From contig CACNCV010000004.1 of NCBI GenBank assembly GCA_902619105.1, positions 1-64,000 on the forward strand: a stretch of DNA of 64,000 bases, given 5' to 3'. The stretch comes from an uncultured Pelagibacteraceae bacterium. GTDB taxonomy: Bacteria; Pseudomonadota; Alphaproteobacteria; Pelagibacterales; AG-422-B15. Positions 34,924 to 43,689 of the stretch are shown here, in pieces (the first letter of the stretch is position 1; every line of letters starts with the position of its first letter). The notes beneath the pieces were generated by a model. That model worked only from the letters and a program-made list of their open reading frames with translations, did no database searches and had not been told where the DNA came from. A program made the translations under genes and the position numbers.

Positions 34924-35922
34924 ATGTTTAAGTTTTTTAGAGATCCTAAATGGTTTTTATGGGCATACATCGGTTCAGCTATTATCTTATCATCTCTGTG
35001 GGTTCAGGTTCAAATTGATGTAAAAATTAATGAATGGTTTGGTGAGTTTTACGACATGATACAGGAAGCATTGTCTGCTCCTAACGCCATTACAATTGAA
35101 GAATATTGGGCAAGTTTATTATCCTTTATAACACTAGCGGGAATGTATGTAGCAGTTGCAGTCCTTGTAAGTTATTTTACTAATCACTTTTTATTTAGAT
35201 GGAGAACTGCCATGGTTGAGTGGTATCATTCTGTCTATGATAAGGCGCGTAAGATTGAGGGCGCGTCACAAAGAGTTCAAGAGGATACCATAAAGTTTTC
35301 AAGAATTATGGAGTCTCTTGGTACAAGTTTGATTGAAGCTTTAATGATCCTGGTAGAATTTATGCCAATACTGTTTGGCTTGAGTATTGGAATTCCAATA
35401 TTTTTCTTTGGTGAATGGGAGTATGGTCTAGTCGTTGGTGCATTATTATGGTCTATAGGAGGAACATTATTTTTAATTGGACTTGGTTTAATTTTAAGGC
35501 TTGTTGGTATTGAATACGATTTACAAAAACAAGAAGCGGCATACAGAAAAATGTTAGTAATTGCTGAAGATGATGAAACAGTAAGACCAAAAACCCTTGA
35601 GGAATTATTTGATGATGTAAGGCAAATACATTTTTTAAGTTATATAAGATATCTATATTTCGATATTGGTCGTATTGCATTTTTACAGGCAAATGTTTTA
35701 TCAGCTTATGTATTTTTAGCCCCTGCAATTGTTGCTGGGGTAGTTACTCTTGGTGTAATGCAGCAAATAATCAGGGCATTTGGTAGAGTTGAGGGGTCAA
35801 TGCAATATCTTCTTAAAGCCTGGCCAACAATTATTGAACTTGCAAGTGTTTATAAAAGATTGAGAGAGTTTGAAAGACAAATAGATCAAGCAACCGTAAC
35901 AGCTGGTCAGGAAGTGCGATGA
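34924..35922 (+). CDS. SbmA/BacA-like transporter
   Basis: A 332-aa inner-membrane protein with about six to seven hydrophobic segments. The blocks LWVQVQIDVKINEWFGEFYDMIQ, FRWRTAMVEWYHSVYDKAR, GASQRVQEDTIKFSR and RAFGRVEGSMQYLLKAWPTIIELASVYKRL identify the SbmA/BacA family, which imports peptides (including antimicrobial peptides and B12-like cargo) driven by the proton gradient; no ABC domain is attached. Length is slightly shorter than the roughly 400 aa of E. coli SbmA. Its last 4 bp overlap pgi. Confidence 0.87.
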   Translation: MFKFFRDPKWFLWAYIGSAIILSSLWVQVQIDVKINEWFGEFYDMIQEALSAPNAITIEEYWASLLSFITLAGMYVAVAVLVSYFTNHFLFRWRTAMVEWYHSVYDKARKIEGASQRVQEDTIKFSRIMESLGTSLIEALMILVEFMPILFGLSIGIPIFFFGEWEYGLVVGALLWSIGGTLFLIGLGLILRLVGIEYDLQKQEAAYRKMLVIAEDDETVRPKTLEELFDDVRQIHFLSYIRYLYFDIGRIAFLQANVLSAYVFLAPAIVAGVVTLGVMQQIIRAFGRVEGSMQYLLKAWPTIIELASVYKRLREFERQIDQATVTAGQEVR

Positions 35923-36944
35923 TGAATTATCCATTTCTTGATTTTGATAAGCTTGAAAACTTATATTCCGAATCGTTAGGGATACTGGATCAAAGCTTTA
36001 ATAAAATTTTAGTAGTCGGTATCGGTGGCTCTTCTCAGGGATCAAAAGCAATTAATCATTTTTTAAATGAAAAACGTGTTCAATATGTTGATCATTTAAA
36101 TTCTGTTAAGATTAATGAATTGTTAAACAATACTCAACTAGATGAGACTGGTTTCATTTTCATATCAAAATCTGGACAAACATCAGAAACGTTAACCATC
36201 TTTGAATACATGATCAAAAAACTAGATGGAAATATTGATTTTTCAAAAAATTTCTATTCGTTTACAGAAAATGTGTCTTCTCCACTAAGAGACTTGTCTA
36301 TACAAAAATCAATAAAAACTATTGAACTAAGCAACGAAATTGGAGGCAGATTTTCAATTTTTAGTAATAATAGCCTTATCCCCAGTTTTTACTTTAATAA
36401 AGATCTGTGCAATGAGTTTTTAAATGGAGGAAGAAAAGCATTAGAAGATAAAGACCAAATAAAGAATATGGCTGAGGAAGATTTTAAAAGAATAAAAAAT
36501 GGAAAGAATATATTTGCTTATTTGATTTATGGTGATGAGCTTATTGAAATTGGTAATTGGCGAAAACAATTATATGCGGAGTCATTAGGAAAAATGGCCA
36601 AAGGTGTTTTACCTGTAGTATCTGAAATGCCAAAAGACCAGCACAGTCTTTTACAGCTATATCTAGATGGACCCAAAAATATTTTTTTTGAAATTATGGG
36701 TATGGAATACTCAAAAATGAATTTGATTAATATCACACTTTCAAATCATCTTGATGCCATGAGTAAATCGTTATCAAAGATAAATGAGAATACTAATAAA
36801 TATATTTTTAAAGATAAAGATATGAGTAAGATCGGCCATTTTTTTGGATCAGAAATGTTAAGAGTTATCTATCTTGCTGAATTATTAGAAGTTGACCCTT
36901 TTACTCAAGATGCAGTTGAACTTCAAAAAGGTTATTTAAACTAA
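35919..36944 (+). CDS. pgi: Short glucose-6-phosphate isomerase
   Basis: A 341-aa sugar isomerase (SIS folds) interconverting glucose-6-P and fructose-6-P. VVGIGGSSQGSKAI, FISKSGQTSETL, EIGGRFSIFS, LYAESLGKMAKG, the MPKDQHSLLQLYLDGP block with its catalytic His, and QDAVELQKGYL are PGI elements. It is much shorter than the 440-550 aa of ordinary PGI: the N-terminal helical region and several insertions are missing, but both SIS cores and active-site motifs are present, so I read it as a compact enzyme rather than a fragment. The start overlaps the SbmA-like gene (ATGA). Confidence 0.85.
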   Translation: MMNYPFLDFDKLENLYSESLGILDQSFNKILVVGIGGSSQGSKAINHFLNEKRVQYVDHLNSVKINELLNNTQLDETGFIFISKSGQTSETLTIFEYMIKKLDGNIDFSKNFYSFTENVSSPLRDLSIQKSIKTIELSNEIGGRFSIFSNNSLIPSFYFNKDLCNEFLNGGRKALEDKDQIKNMAEEDFKRIKNGKNIFAYLIYGDELIEIGNWRKQLYAESLGKMAKGVLPVVSEMPKDQHSLLQLYLDGPKNIFFEIMGMEYSKMNLINITLSNHLDAMSKSLSKINENTNKYIFKDKDMSKIGHFFGSEMLRVIYLAELLEVDPFTQDAVELQKGYLN

Positions 36945-37505
36945 TTTAAAAAAACTAAATTTTGAATTACCTAGTTCTTTTTCACGTAAAAGTACTATTT
37001 CTGAAAGTTCAAAATGTTTAGATTTTTTTTCTTCCTCTAAGATGATTATACTCTCTTTATCTAATAAATTTTTTTTGATAATATTTTTAATTGCTCTGAG
37101 TCCAAGATTTTTTCCATACGGTGGATCTATATAAGCAAGATTAAACTTTGTAGCTTCAGAATACTCTTCAAATGAACAAGCATTTTCAGATATAACAGCT
37201 ATCTTTTCCAAATACCCCAGCTTGTTTGCGCTTTTATAAATTATATCTATCATTTGTTGATTGTTCTCTACCATGGTTGCGTGTTTAGCACCACGTGACA
37301 AAGCTTCAAAGCTAAATGAACCAGTGCCAGCGAAAAGATCAATTACTTTTGCTTCTTCAAGACTAAAGTTAATTTTTACCAATTCTTTTCCATGCGTTAA
37401 AAGATTAAAAATAGTTTCCCTATTTTTGTCTGAAAGTGGTCTTACATCTTTACTTTTAAAGCTAAATATTGAATGACCTTTTCTTTCTCCGCTAATAATT
37501 CTCAT
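36936..37505 (-). CDS. rsmD: 16S rRNA (guanine966-N2)-methyltransferase RsmD
   Basis: A 189-aa SAM-dependent methyltransferase: MRIISGERKGHSI with the RPLSDKNRETIFNLL segment, the SAM motif VIDLFAGTGSFSFEALSRGA and the catalytic DPPYGK. It methylates G966 of 16S rRNA. The tail overlaps convergent pgi by 9 bp. It lies 1 bp downstream of the pseudouridine synthase gene. Confidence 0.95.
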   Translation of the reverse strand: MRIISGERKGHSIFSFKSKDVRPLSDKNRETIFNLLTHGKELVKINFSLEEAKVIDLFAGTGSFSFEALSRGAKHATMVENNQQMIDIIYKSANKLGYLEKIAVISENACSFEEYSEATKFNLAYIDPPYGKNLGLRAIKNIIKKNLLDKESIIILEEEKKSKHFELSEIVLLREKELGNSKFSFFKLV

Positions 37506-37506
37506 T

Positions 37507-38217
37507 TTAAGTAACTTTTTTTATTTCCCCTTTTTTCAAACTTCCAAGCTTAAATTCCCCATAAGTTATTCTAATTAATCTTGTGACTGTAATATTCAAA
37601 GAATCAAAAATATTTCTAATTTCTTTATTTTTACCTTCAGTAAGTGTCATTCTTATCCATGAGTAAGTATTTGTTTTGCTAATGAATGATGCTTTTATAG
37701 GTTTATATTTTACTTTTTTATACGTATAACCCCTTAATAGGGTATTAATAAATTTATTATCAATAAAGCCTTGTATTTTTACCTTATAAACCCTTTCAAA
37801 ATTATTTTTGGGTAATTCCATCTTTCTTTTGAAGCTACCGCTGTTAGTCAATAGTAATAGCCCCTCTGAGTTGTAATCAAGTCGTCCAATTGAAATTAAA
37901 TTATGATTTTTTTTAGGTATATATTCATAAATAGTTTTGCGATTTTTTGGATCTGATTTCGTTACCAAGCATCCTCTTGGTTTGTTGAAAATATATATAT
38001 CATTTAATTGCTGATCAGATTTTAGGTTAATAGGTTTATTGTCTATTTTTACAATACTGTTGATACTTATTTGAACTCCTTGTTTTGTCACCAATTCGTT
38101 ATCAACAACAACTCTTTGCTCATCGATGAGTTTATCTATTTCTCTTCTCGAAAAGTTAGTTGACTGTGCTAATAATTTATTAATTCTTACTAATTTTTGT
38201 TGTCTCAAAGTAGGCAT
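37507..38217 (-). CDS. RsuA/RluB-family pseudouridine synthase
   Basis: A 236-aa RNA pseudouridine synthase: an N-terminal S4 domain (VRINKLLAQSTNFSRREIDKLI) and a catalytic domain with the Asp motif ISIGRLDYNSEGLLLLTN, plus LTEGKNKEIRNIF. Probably RluB or RsuA type, acting on 23S or 16S rRNA; I cannot separate the two without alignment. It forms an rRNA modification pair with rsmD. Confidence 0.92.
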   Translation of the reverse strand: MPTLRQQKLVRINKLLAQSTNFSRREIDKLIDEQRVVVDNELVTKQGVQISINSIVKIDNKPINLKSDQQLNDIYIFNKPRGCLVTKSDPKNRKTIYEYIPKKNHNLISIGRLDYNSEGLLLLTNSGSFKRKMELPKNNFERVYKVKIQGFIDNKFINTLLRGYTYKKVKYKPIKASFISKTNTYSWIRMTLTEGKNKEIRNIFDSLNITVTRLIRITYGEFKLGSLKKGEIKKVT

Positions 38218-38249
38218 GAATTAGGATTGCTTATATTAATTAAATATTT

Positions 38250-38699
38250 ATGACACAAAATAAATTCATGGCAATGGCAATTGAGGAGGCAAAAAAAGGC
38301 TTAAAAATTGGAGAAATACCAATTGGATGCGTTATCACTAATAAGGAAGATAAAGTTTTAGCCCGGTCTCATAATTCAGTGGTTAGCAGAAAAGACCCGG
38401 TAGGTCATGCTGAACTAAACGCCATAAGAGAGGCGTGTGAAATGATTAACTCTGATAGATTGGTTGATTGTAATATTTACGTGACTTTAGAGCCATGTAT
38501 TATGTGTGCCAGCGCTATATCAAAAGCTAAGCTTAAGAGGTTGTATTATGGTGCAGATGATTTAAAATATGGCTCGATAAATGGTAACTTAAATTTTTTT
38601 ATATCAAAAAATTGCAATCATTTGCCAGAAATTTATGATAATATTTCAAAAACTGACTGTGAAAACTTAATAAATAATTTTTTTAAAGGTAAAAGATAA
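38250..38699 (+). CDS. tadA: tRNA adenosine(34) deaminase TadA
   Basis: A 149-aa zinc deaminase converting A34 to inosine in tRNA-Arg(ACG). Zinc/catalytic motifs are GHAELNAI (His and the proton-shuttling Glu) and EPCIMCASA (two Cys). It diverges from the pseudouridine synthase gene by 32 bp and touches the acyl-CoA dehydrogenase gene at its stop. Confidence 0.95.
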   Translation: MTQNKFMAMAIEEAKKGLKIGEIPIGCVITNKEDKVLARSHNSVVSRKDPVGHAELNAIREACEMINSDRLVDCNIYVTLEPCIMCASAISKAKLKRLYYGADDLKYGSINGNLNFFISKNCNHLPEIYDNISKTDCENLINNFFKGKR

Positions 38700-39904
38700 T
38701 GAATATATCGCCAAAAGCAAAAGAAACTACGGATAGATTGAATAATTTTATGGATAAGCACGTTTATCCAAACAACGAAACATATCATAGTCAGATCGAA
38801 AATTTTGGAGCTGACAGATGGCAGGTGGTGCCGGTGATTGAAGATCTTAAAAAGGAAGCAAAAAAAGAAGACCTTTGGAATTTATTTTTACCTGAAAGTG
38901 ACTATGGGCATGGCCTTACAAACGCAGAGTATGCACCAATGTGTGAAATCATGGGGAGAGCAATGTGGTCTGCGGAAGTTTTCAATTGTTCTGCTCCTGA
39001 TACCGGTAATATGGAAGTTTTAGTTCGATATGGAACAGATGAACAAAAAGAAAAGTACTTAAAGCCATTATTAGAAGGTGAAATACGCTCTGCTTTTGCC
39101 ATGACAGAGCCTGCAGTCGCTTCATCAGACGCAACAAATATTGAAAGTGAAATAAAAAAAGAAGGAAATCAATATGTCCTTAATGGAACAAAATGGTGGA
39201 CTTCTGGTGCAATGGATCCAAGGTGCCAATTTTTTATCTTCATGGGAAAAACAGACCCAGATAATCCTGACAGACATAAGCAACAATCCATGATACTGGT
39301 TGATAAGGACACACCGGGTATCAAAATAAAGAGACATTTGCCTGTTTTTGGTTTTGACGACGCCCCTCATGGACATGCTGAGGTTGAATTTAAAGACGTC
39401 AAAGTTCCTCCAGAAAATATGCTTTTAGGCGAAGGCAGAGGATTTGAAATTGCACAGGGTAGGTTGGGACCTGGACGAATTCACCATTGTATGAGAACTA
39501 TTGGCCTTGCTGAAGTTGCACTTGAAGCAATGTGTAAAAGACTAATGAGCAGAAAGGCTTTTGGCAAAGAAGTGGTAAGGCACTCTGTTTGGCAAGAGAG
39601 AATTGCTGATGCTAGAATTAATATTGAGATGACTAGACTACTAACATTAAAGGCCGCAACTATGATGGATGAAGTAGGAAACAAAGTTGCAAAAAATGAA
39701 ATAGCCATGATTAAAGTAGCTGCACCAAATATGGCATTAAAAATTATTGATGACGCAATTCAAGCGTTTGGAGGAGCTGGAGTAACAACAGACCCACACC
39801 TAGCACAAGCTTACGCAGGAATGAGAACTCTGCGACTAGCGGATGGGCCAGACGAAGTGCATAGACTTTCTATTGCAAGAAATGAATTAAAAAAATACTT
39901 ATAA
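38699..39904 (+). CDS. Acyl-CoA dehydrogenase family protein
   Basis: This 401-aa FAD enzyme introduces a double bond in an acyl-Co[18 protein letters not shown] and the [15 protein letters not shown] block match the flavin- and substrate-binding core; [16 protein letters not shown] and the C-terminal [35 protein letters not shown] complete the fold. This form, of about 400 aa with [11 protein letters not shown], resembles ACAD10/ACAD11-like enzymes, and an ACAD10-type kinase lies 1.4 kb downstream on the other strand. Confidence 0.9.
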   Translation: MNISPKAKETTDRLNNFMDKHVYPNNETYHSQIENFGADRWQVVPVIEDLKKEAKKEDLWNLFLPESDYGHGLTNAEYAPMCEIMGRAMWSAEVFNCSAPDTGNMEVLVRYGTDEQKEKYLKPLLEGEIRSAFAMTEPAVASSDATNIESEIKKEGNQYVLNGTKWWTSGAMDPRCQFFIFMGKTDPDNPDRHKQQSMILVDKDTPGIKIKRHLPVFGFDDAPHGHAEVEFKDVKVPPENMLLGEGRGFEIAQGRLGPGRIHHCMRTIGLAEVALEAMCKRLMSRKAFGKEVVRHSVWQERIADARINIEMTRLLTLKAATMMDEVGNKVAKNEIAMIKVAAPNMALKIIDDAIQAFGGAGVTTDPHLAQAYAGMRTLRLADGPDEVHRLSIARNELKKYL

Positions 39905-39906
39905 TT

Positions 39907-40074
39907 TTGATAAAAAAGAAGAAAACCTACCAGAAAGATAATTACGGAAGATACGTTAAGTCACACGAATTTGATCGCTATTGGGATGAGTACCACAATC
40001 TGGAAGATATTTCGATGAAAGAGTCAATAAGACAAAGGAAAGAGCGAGAAAAAAATATAAAAAATTCTAAATAG
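39907..40074 (+). CDS. Possible small charged protein, 55 aa (TTG start)
   Basis: A frame of 55 codons opens with TTG 2 bp after the acyl-CoA dehydrogenase stop and ends in TAG at 40072. The product (MIKKKKTYQKDNYGRYVKSHEF onwards in sense) is rich in Lys, Arg, Asp and aromatic residues, with a helical basic end ESIRQRKEREKN. It overlaps the convergent PLP-enzyme gene by 8 bp. There is no ATG before codon 37. Plausible as a real small gene, since it fills an otherwise empty 160 bp in a packed genome, but unproven. Function unknown. Confidence 0.5.
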   Translation: MIKKKKTYQKDNYGRYVKSHEFDRYWDEYHNLEDISMKESIRQRKEREKNIKNSK

Positions 40075-41305
40075 TTTTGTCCAAAAACTCTATTAATTTT
40101 CTTACCTCTTCTATGCTATTGTAATGAACCATAGAAACTCTAACTACCCCATCATTTGGCTCAATGCCCAAACCCTGCAAACATCTCCAGGCATAAAATT
40201 CACCATTTCTAATGCCAATATTATTTCTTCCAGCCTCCTGGGCTACATGCAATGAGCTTTTATCTTTAACAGTGAATGATACAGTTGGCATACGATCACA
40301 TCTAGCATGTGTTTGTTTGCCAATCATTCTTATATTTTTTTTTATTTTGAGGAATTCAATGAGTTCTTTCATTAATACCTCTTCATGTTTGGATACCAAT
40401 TCAAAAACTTTTTTACCTTTGCGATGAAGATCTAAATTATTTTCGCCAAAATGATGATCATATAAAGTTTCGTAGTAATCAGTTATACCAGATAAACATC
40501 CAAGTTCCTCATGATTAGGACCACCTGGATTAAGTGTATATGGTACACTTCCTTCCAAGAATTCATGATTCAGATTTTTTGTTTCAAGTAATAAATCTCT
40601 CTTACCATATAACAGTGCTAAATGTGGTCCATAAGTTTTGTATAGGCTAAAACCATAGAAATCTATATCGAGATCTTTTAAATCCGCAATATCATGTGCC
40701 ATGTAAGCTACACCGTCTCCAACAACTTTGATATTATTCTGATGCGCCAATGTAATGATATCTTTTAGATTATTAATTGAAGCAACAACATTAGATGTGT
40801 GACAGACACAGATAAATTTAGTTTTTTCTGTTATGAGATTTTTTAATTCATCCAATTCTAGTTCAGCAGAGTCAGGGTTAAACTTCCATTCATTTATTTT
40901 GATACCGTGTTCTGATAATTTTCTCCATGCACCAATATTTGCTTCATGATCTTGATTTGTGACTATGATTTCATCCCCATCGTTAAGCCACGATCTCACA
41001 GCATTAGATAGTAAAAACATATTCATGGTTGTAGATGGTCCAATCATAAATTCATCATTATTGATATTTAGAAGTTCAGCAATTTTGCTTATGCTATTAT
41101 CCATTTCGTTACCTGCTTCAATCGACGGACCAAAGTCGCCATACGGCTGTACTTTTTTAGTCGTCATAAAATCATTTAACTTTTCAATAACCTGTTTTGG
41201 CACGTATGTGCCACCAGCATTCTCAAAAAATGCAAACTTTGAAGTTTTAGGGTTTTGAAAAACAGGGAATTGTTCTCTTACAAAATTTATATCCAGCTCT
41301 GTCAT
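40067..41305 (-). CDS. PLP-dependent aminotransferase class V, cysteine desulfurase-like
   Basis: A 412-aa fold type I PLP enzyme from ATG 41305, which lies 5 bp after the kinase stop; the frame extends to 41341 inside the kinase gene, less likely. FENAGGTYVPKQVI, the region IVTNQDHEANIGAW, the PLP Asp in VVGDGVAYMAH and the PLP Lys in YGFSLYKTYGPHLALLYG fit the cysteine-desulfurase-like family (TIGR01976). No clear catalytic Cys loop is visible, so sulfur transfer is uncertain. Another reaction such as kynureninase- or lyase-type chemistry is possible. Confidence 0.85.
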   Translation of the reverse strand: MTELDINFVREQFPVFQNPKTSKFAFFENAGGTYVPKQVIEKLNDFMTTKKVQPYGDFGPSIEAGNEMDNSISKIAELLNINNDEFMIGPSTTMNMFLLSNAVRSWLNDGDEIIVTNQDHEANIGAWRKLSEHGIKINEWKFNPDSAELELDELKNLITEKTKFICVCHTSNVVASINNLKDIITLAHQNNIKVVGDGVAYMAHDIADLKDLDIDFYGFSLYKTYGPHLALLYGKRDLLLETKNLNHEFLEGSVPYTLNPGGPNHEELGCLSGITDYYETLYDHHFGENNLDLHRKGKKVFELVSKHEEVLMKELIEFLKIKKNIRMIGKQTHARCDRMPTVSFTVKDKSSLHVAQEAGRNNIGIRNGEFYAWRCLQGLGIEPNDGVVRVSMVHYNSIEEVRKLIEFLDKTI

Positions 41306-41310
41306 ATTAA

Positions 41311-42378
41311 TTATTTTGCTGCCTCTTCCACAATACTCCATCCTAATTTTCCTAATATTGGAACAAAGCTCTCATAGTTTTTAGCTTCTGAACTTGAGGC
41401 TGTTCCATCTCTTACTCTACCAACAATTCCTTGCGCAATTCCAGCCAGGCGGAAAATGTTATATGCCATATAAAAATCCCAGTTTTCAATTTTACTTCTG
41501 CCTGTTTTTTTGTAATACATTTCAGCGTACTCATGTTCAGAGGGAATATTAAGCTCTTCTAAGTTTGATCCCATCATTCCGAGACCCTTCGCTGCAGCAG
41601 GCAGTCGCCATGACATCATGTGATAAGTAAAATCTGCTATAGGATTACCGAGTGTAGATAGCTCCCAATCCAGTATAGCCATAACTTTATTATTTTGTTT
41701 ATCAAATATCATATTATCAAGACGAAAGTCTCCATGTACAATTGTAGTTTCATTATCTTCAGGAATATTTATTGGCAACCATTCTATTAAATTATCCATT
41801 TCATTGATTTTTTGTGTTTCAGAGTCTTTATACTGTTTGGTCCAACGATGAATTTGTCTTGCCATGTAATTTTCGTGTTTTCCATAATCACTTAGCCCAA
41901 TTTTTTGAAAATCAACGTTATGAAGTTTTGCAATCGTATCATTCATAGATAAGTAAATTTCACGGCGTTGATTGTTATCTGAGTCTGGCAATAAAAGTTC
42001 CCAGTATATGTTTCCATCAACATGATCCATTAAAAAAAATTGTGTTCCAATGACGTTTTCATCTTCACAGAAACAATAAGTTTCAGGAACTGGCACATCA
42101 GTCTTGCCAAGTGCAGTGATGACTTTATATTCTCTATCTACGGCATGTGCAGATTTTAGTAATTTACCAGGAGGTTTACGCCTTAACACATAGTTTTTTG
42201 TTTTATCCTCAATCAAATAAGTAGGATTGGATTGCCCCCCTTTAAATTGCTTTATACTTAGAATATCAAACTCACTTCCAATTACTTTTTTTAAGTAATC
42301 ATTGAGATTACCACTATTAAAAACTAACTTTTCATCAACCTCCTTAGTGCCAGAAAATATTTCGTCACGAGTAGTCAT
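41311..42378 (-). CDS. Phosphotransferase family protein (APH, ACAD10-kinase-like)
   Basis: A 355-aa kinase-fold protein: a nucleotide-binding Lys in NYVLRRKPPGKLL, the catalytic loop IVHGDFRLDNMIFD and the metal Asp in AILDWELSTLGNPIADF. The RRKPPGKLL and WELSTLGNP forms are those of ACAD10/11-type kinases that phosphorylate 4-hydroxyacyl-CoAs before dehydrogenase action. The acyl-CoA dehydrogenase at 38699-39904 may be its partner (inference). Its start overlaps purD by 4 bp. Confidence 0.88.
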   Translation of the reverse strand: MTTRDEIFSGTKEVDEKLVFNSGNLNDYLKKVIGSEFDILSIKQFKGGQSNPTYLIEDKTKNYVLRRKPPGKLLKSAHAVDREYKVITALGKTDVPVPETYCFCEDENVIGTQFFLMDHVDGNIYWELLLPDSDNNQRREIYLSMNDTIAKLHNVDFQKIGLSDYGKHENYMARQIHRWTKQYKDSETQKINEMDNLIEWLPINIPEDNETTIVHGDFRLDNMIFDKQNNKVMAILDWELSTLGNPIADFTYHMMSWRLPAAAKGLGMMGSNLEELNIPSEHEYAEMYYKKTGRSKIENWDFYMAYNIFRLAGIAQGIVGRVRDGTASSSEAKNYESFVPILGKLGWSIVEEAAK

Positions 42379-43637
42379 TTAATTGCTTTTTTTCCTATAT
42401 CTCTTCTGTAATAACCATCTGGCCAATCCAGCTGACCGATGTAAGCATAAATCATATTTAGAGCATCTCTTAGATTTTTATTTTTTGCTGTTACGGAAAG
42501 AACTCTACCTCCGTTCGCTAGAAGGTTATTTCCATCATGTTTTGTTCCTGCATGGAATACTTGAAATAGATCATTACTCTCGAAATTTTCATAGCCAATA
42601 ATTTTTGTATTTTTTTTATAGTCGCCTGGATAACCTTTTGCTGCCACAACCACTGTAGCACTATTATCATCTTCCCATTCCAATTTAGTTTTACTTAGAC
42701 TGCCTTCCAAGCAATTTAGAATTAATCTAATTAAATCATTTTTCATTCTTAGCATTAACACCTGACACTCTGGATCACCAAATCTAATATTATATTCAAC
42801 CAATCGGGCATAACCATCTTTAATCATTAATCCAGCATAGAGAATACCTTTATAAGGATGTCCATTTTTTTTAAGAGCTTTTAGAGTGGGTGTAATAATT
42901 TCCCTGTCTACTTGTTCTTTTATTTTAGGTGTAAAAATTGGCGCAGGTGAATATGCCCCCATTCCTCCAGTGTTTGGCCCTGTATCATCTTCACCTATTC
43001 TTTTGTGATCTTGAGCACTTTCTAATGAAACAAAATCCTCACCATCACAACAAACAAAATAACTCGCTTCTTCACCATCCATAAATTCTTCAATAACTAC
43101 ATCCATATTTGCCCCAAACTTCTCGTCAAAAATGTCATTTATTGCTTGTTCTGCCATTCCCTTTGTGTCCGCAACAGTAACGCCTTTCCCAGCTGCTAGA
43201 CCATCAGCTTTAATTACAATAGGTAAAGGCTGTGCATTTAAATAGTTTATAGCTTCTTCTTTATTATTAAATCGAGCATAGTCAGCTGTTGGTATCCTAT
43301 TTTGTTTACAAAGATCTTTCATAAAACCTTTGGATCCTTCTAACTGCGATGCATACTTATCTGGTCCAAAGATTTTTATTTCTGTCTCTCTAAAAAAATC
43401 AACAATCCCTTCAACCAATGGCACTTCAGGGCCGACAATGACTAATTCTATCATTTTAATTTTACAGAAGTCGTATATTTTCTCAAAATCTGTTTGATCA
43501 ATTTGTTCACATTCAGCAAGTTGGCTTATTCCGTAGTTTCCAGGTATTGCATAAATAGATGAAACCAGAGAGCTCTTAGATATTAAGTAACATAACGCAT
43601 GCTCACGAGCCCCACTGCCAATCACTAAAATTTTCAT
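42375..43637 (-). CDS. purD: Phosphoribosylamine-glycine ligase PurD
   Basis: This 420-aa ATP-grasp ligase forms GAR in purine synthesis. MKILVIGSGAREHALCY, GSKGFMKDLC, LPIVIKADGLAAGKGVTVA and the metal-binding EYNIRFGDPECQVL are PurD blocks. Normal length. It diverges from xseA over 52 bp. Confidence 0.96.
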   Translation of the reverse strand: MKILVIGSGAREHALCYLISKSSLVSSIYAIPGNYGISQLAECEQIDQTDFEKIYDFCKIKMIELVIVGPEVPLVEGIVDFFRETEIKIFGPDKYASQLEGSKGFMKDLCKQNRIPTADYARFNNKEEAINYLNAQPLPIVIKADGLAAGKGVTVADTKGMAEQAINDIFDEKFGANMDVVIEEFMDGEEASYFVCCDGEDFVSLESAQDHKRIGEDDTGPNTGGMGAYSPAPIFTPKIKEQVDREIITPTLKALKKNGHPYKGILYAGLMIKDGYARLVEYNIRFGDPECQVLMLRMKNDLIRLILNCLEGSLSKTKLEWEDDNSATVVVAAKGYPGDYKKNTKIIGYENFESNDLFQVFHAGTKHDGNNLLANGGRVLSVTAKNKNLRDALNMIYAYIGQLDWPDGYYRRDIGKKAIK

Positions 43638-43689
43638 AAAGTATATTTTTGATTTTCTTGTTATATTAGCACATTAATATTTAAATTAA

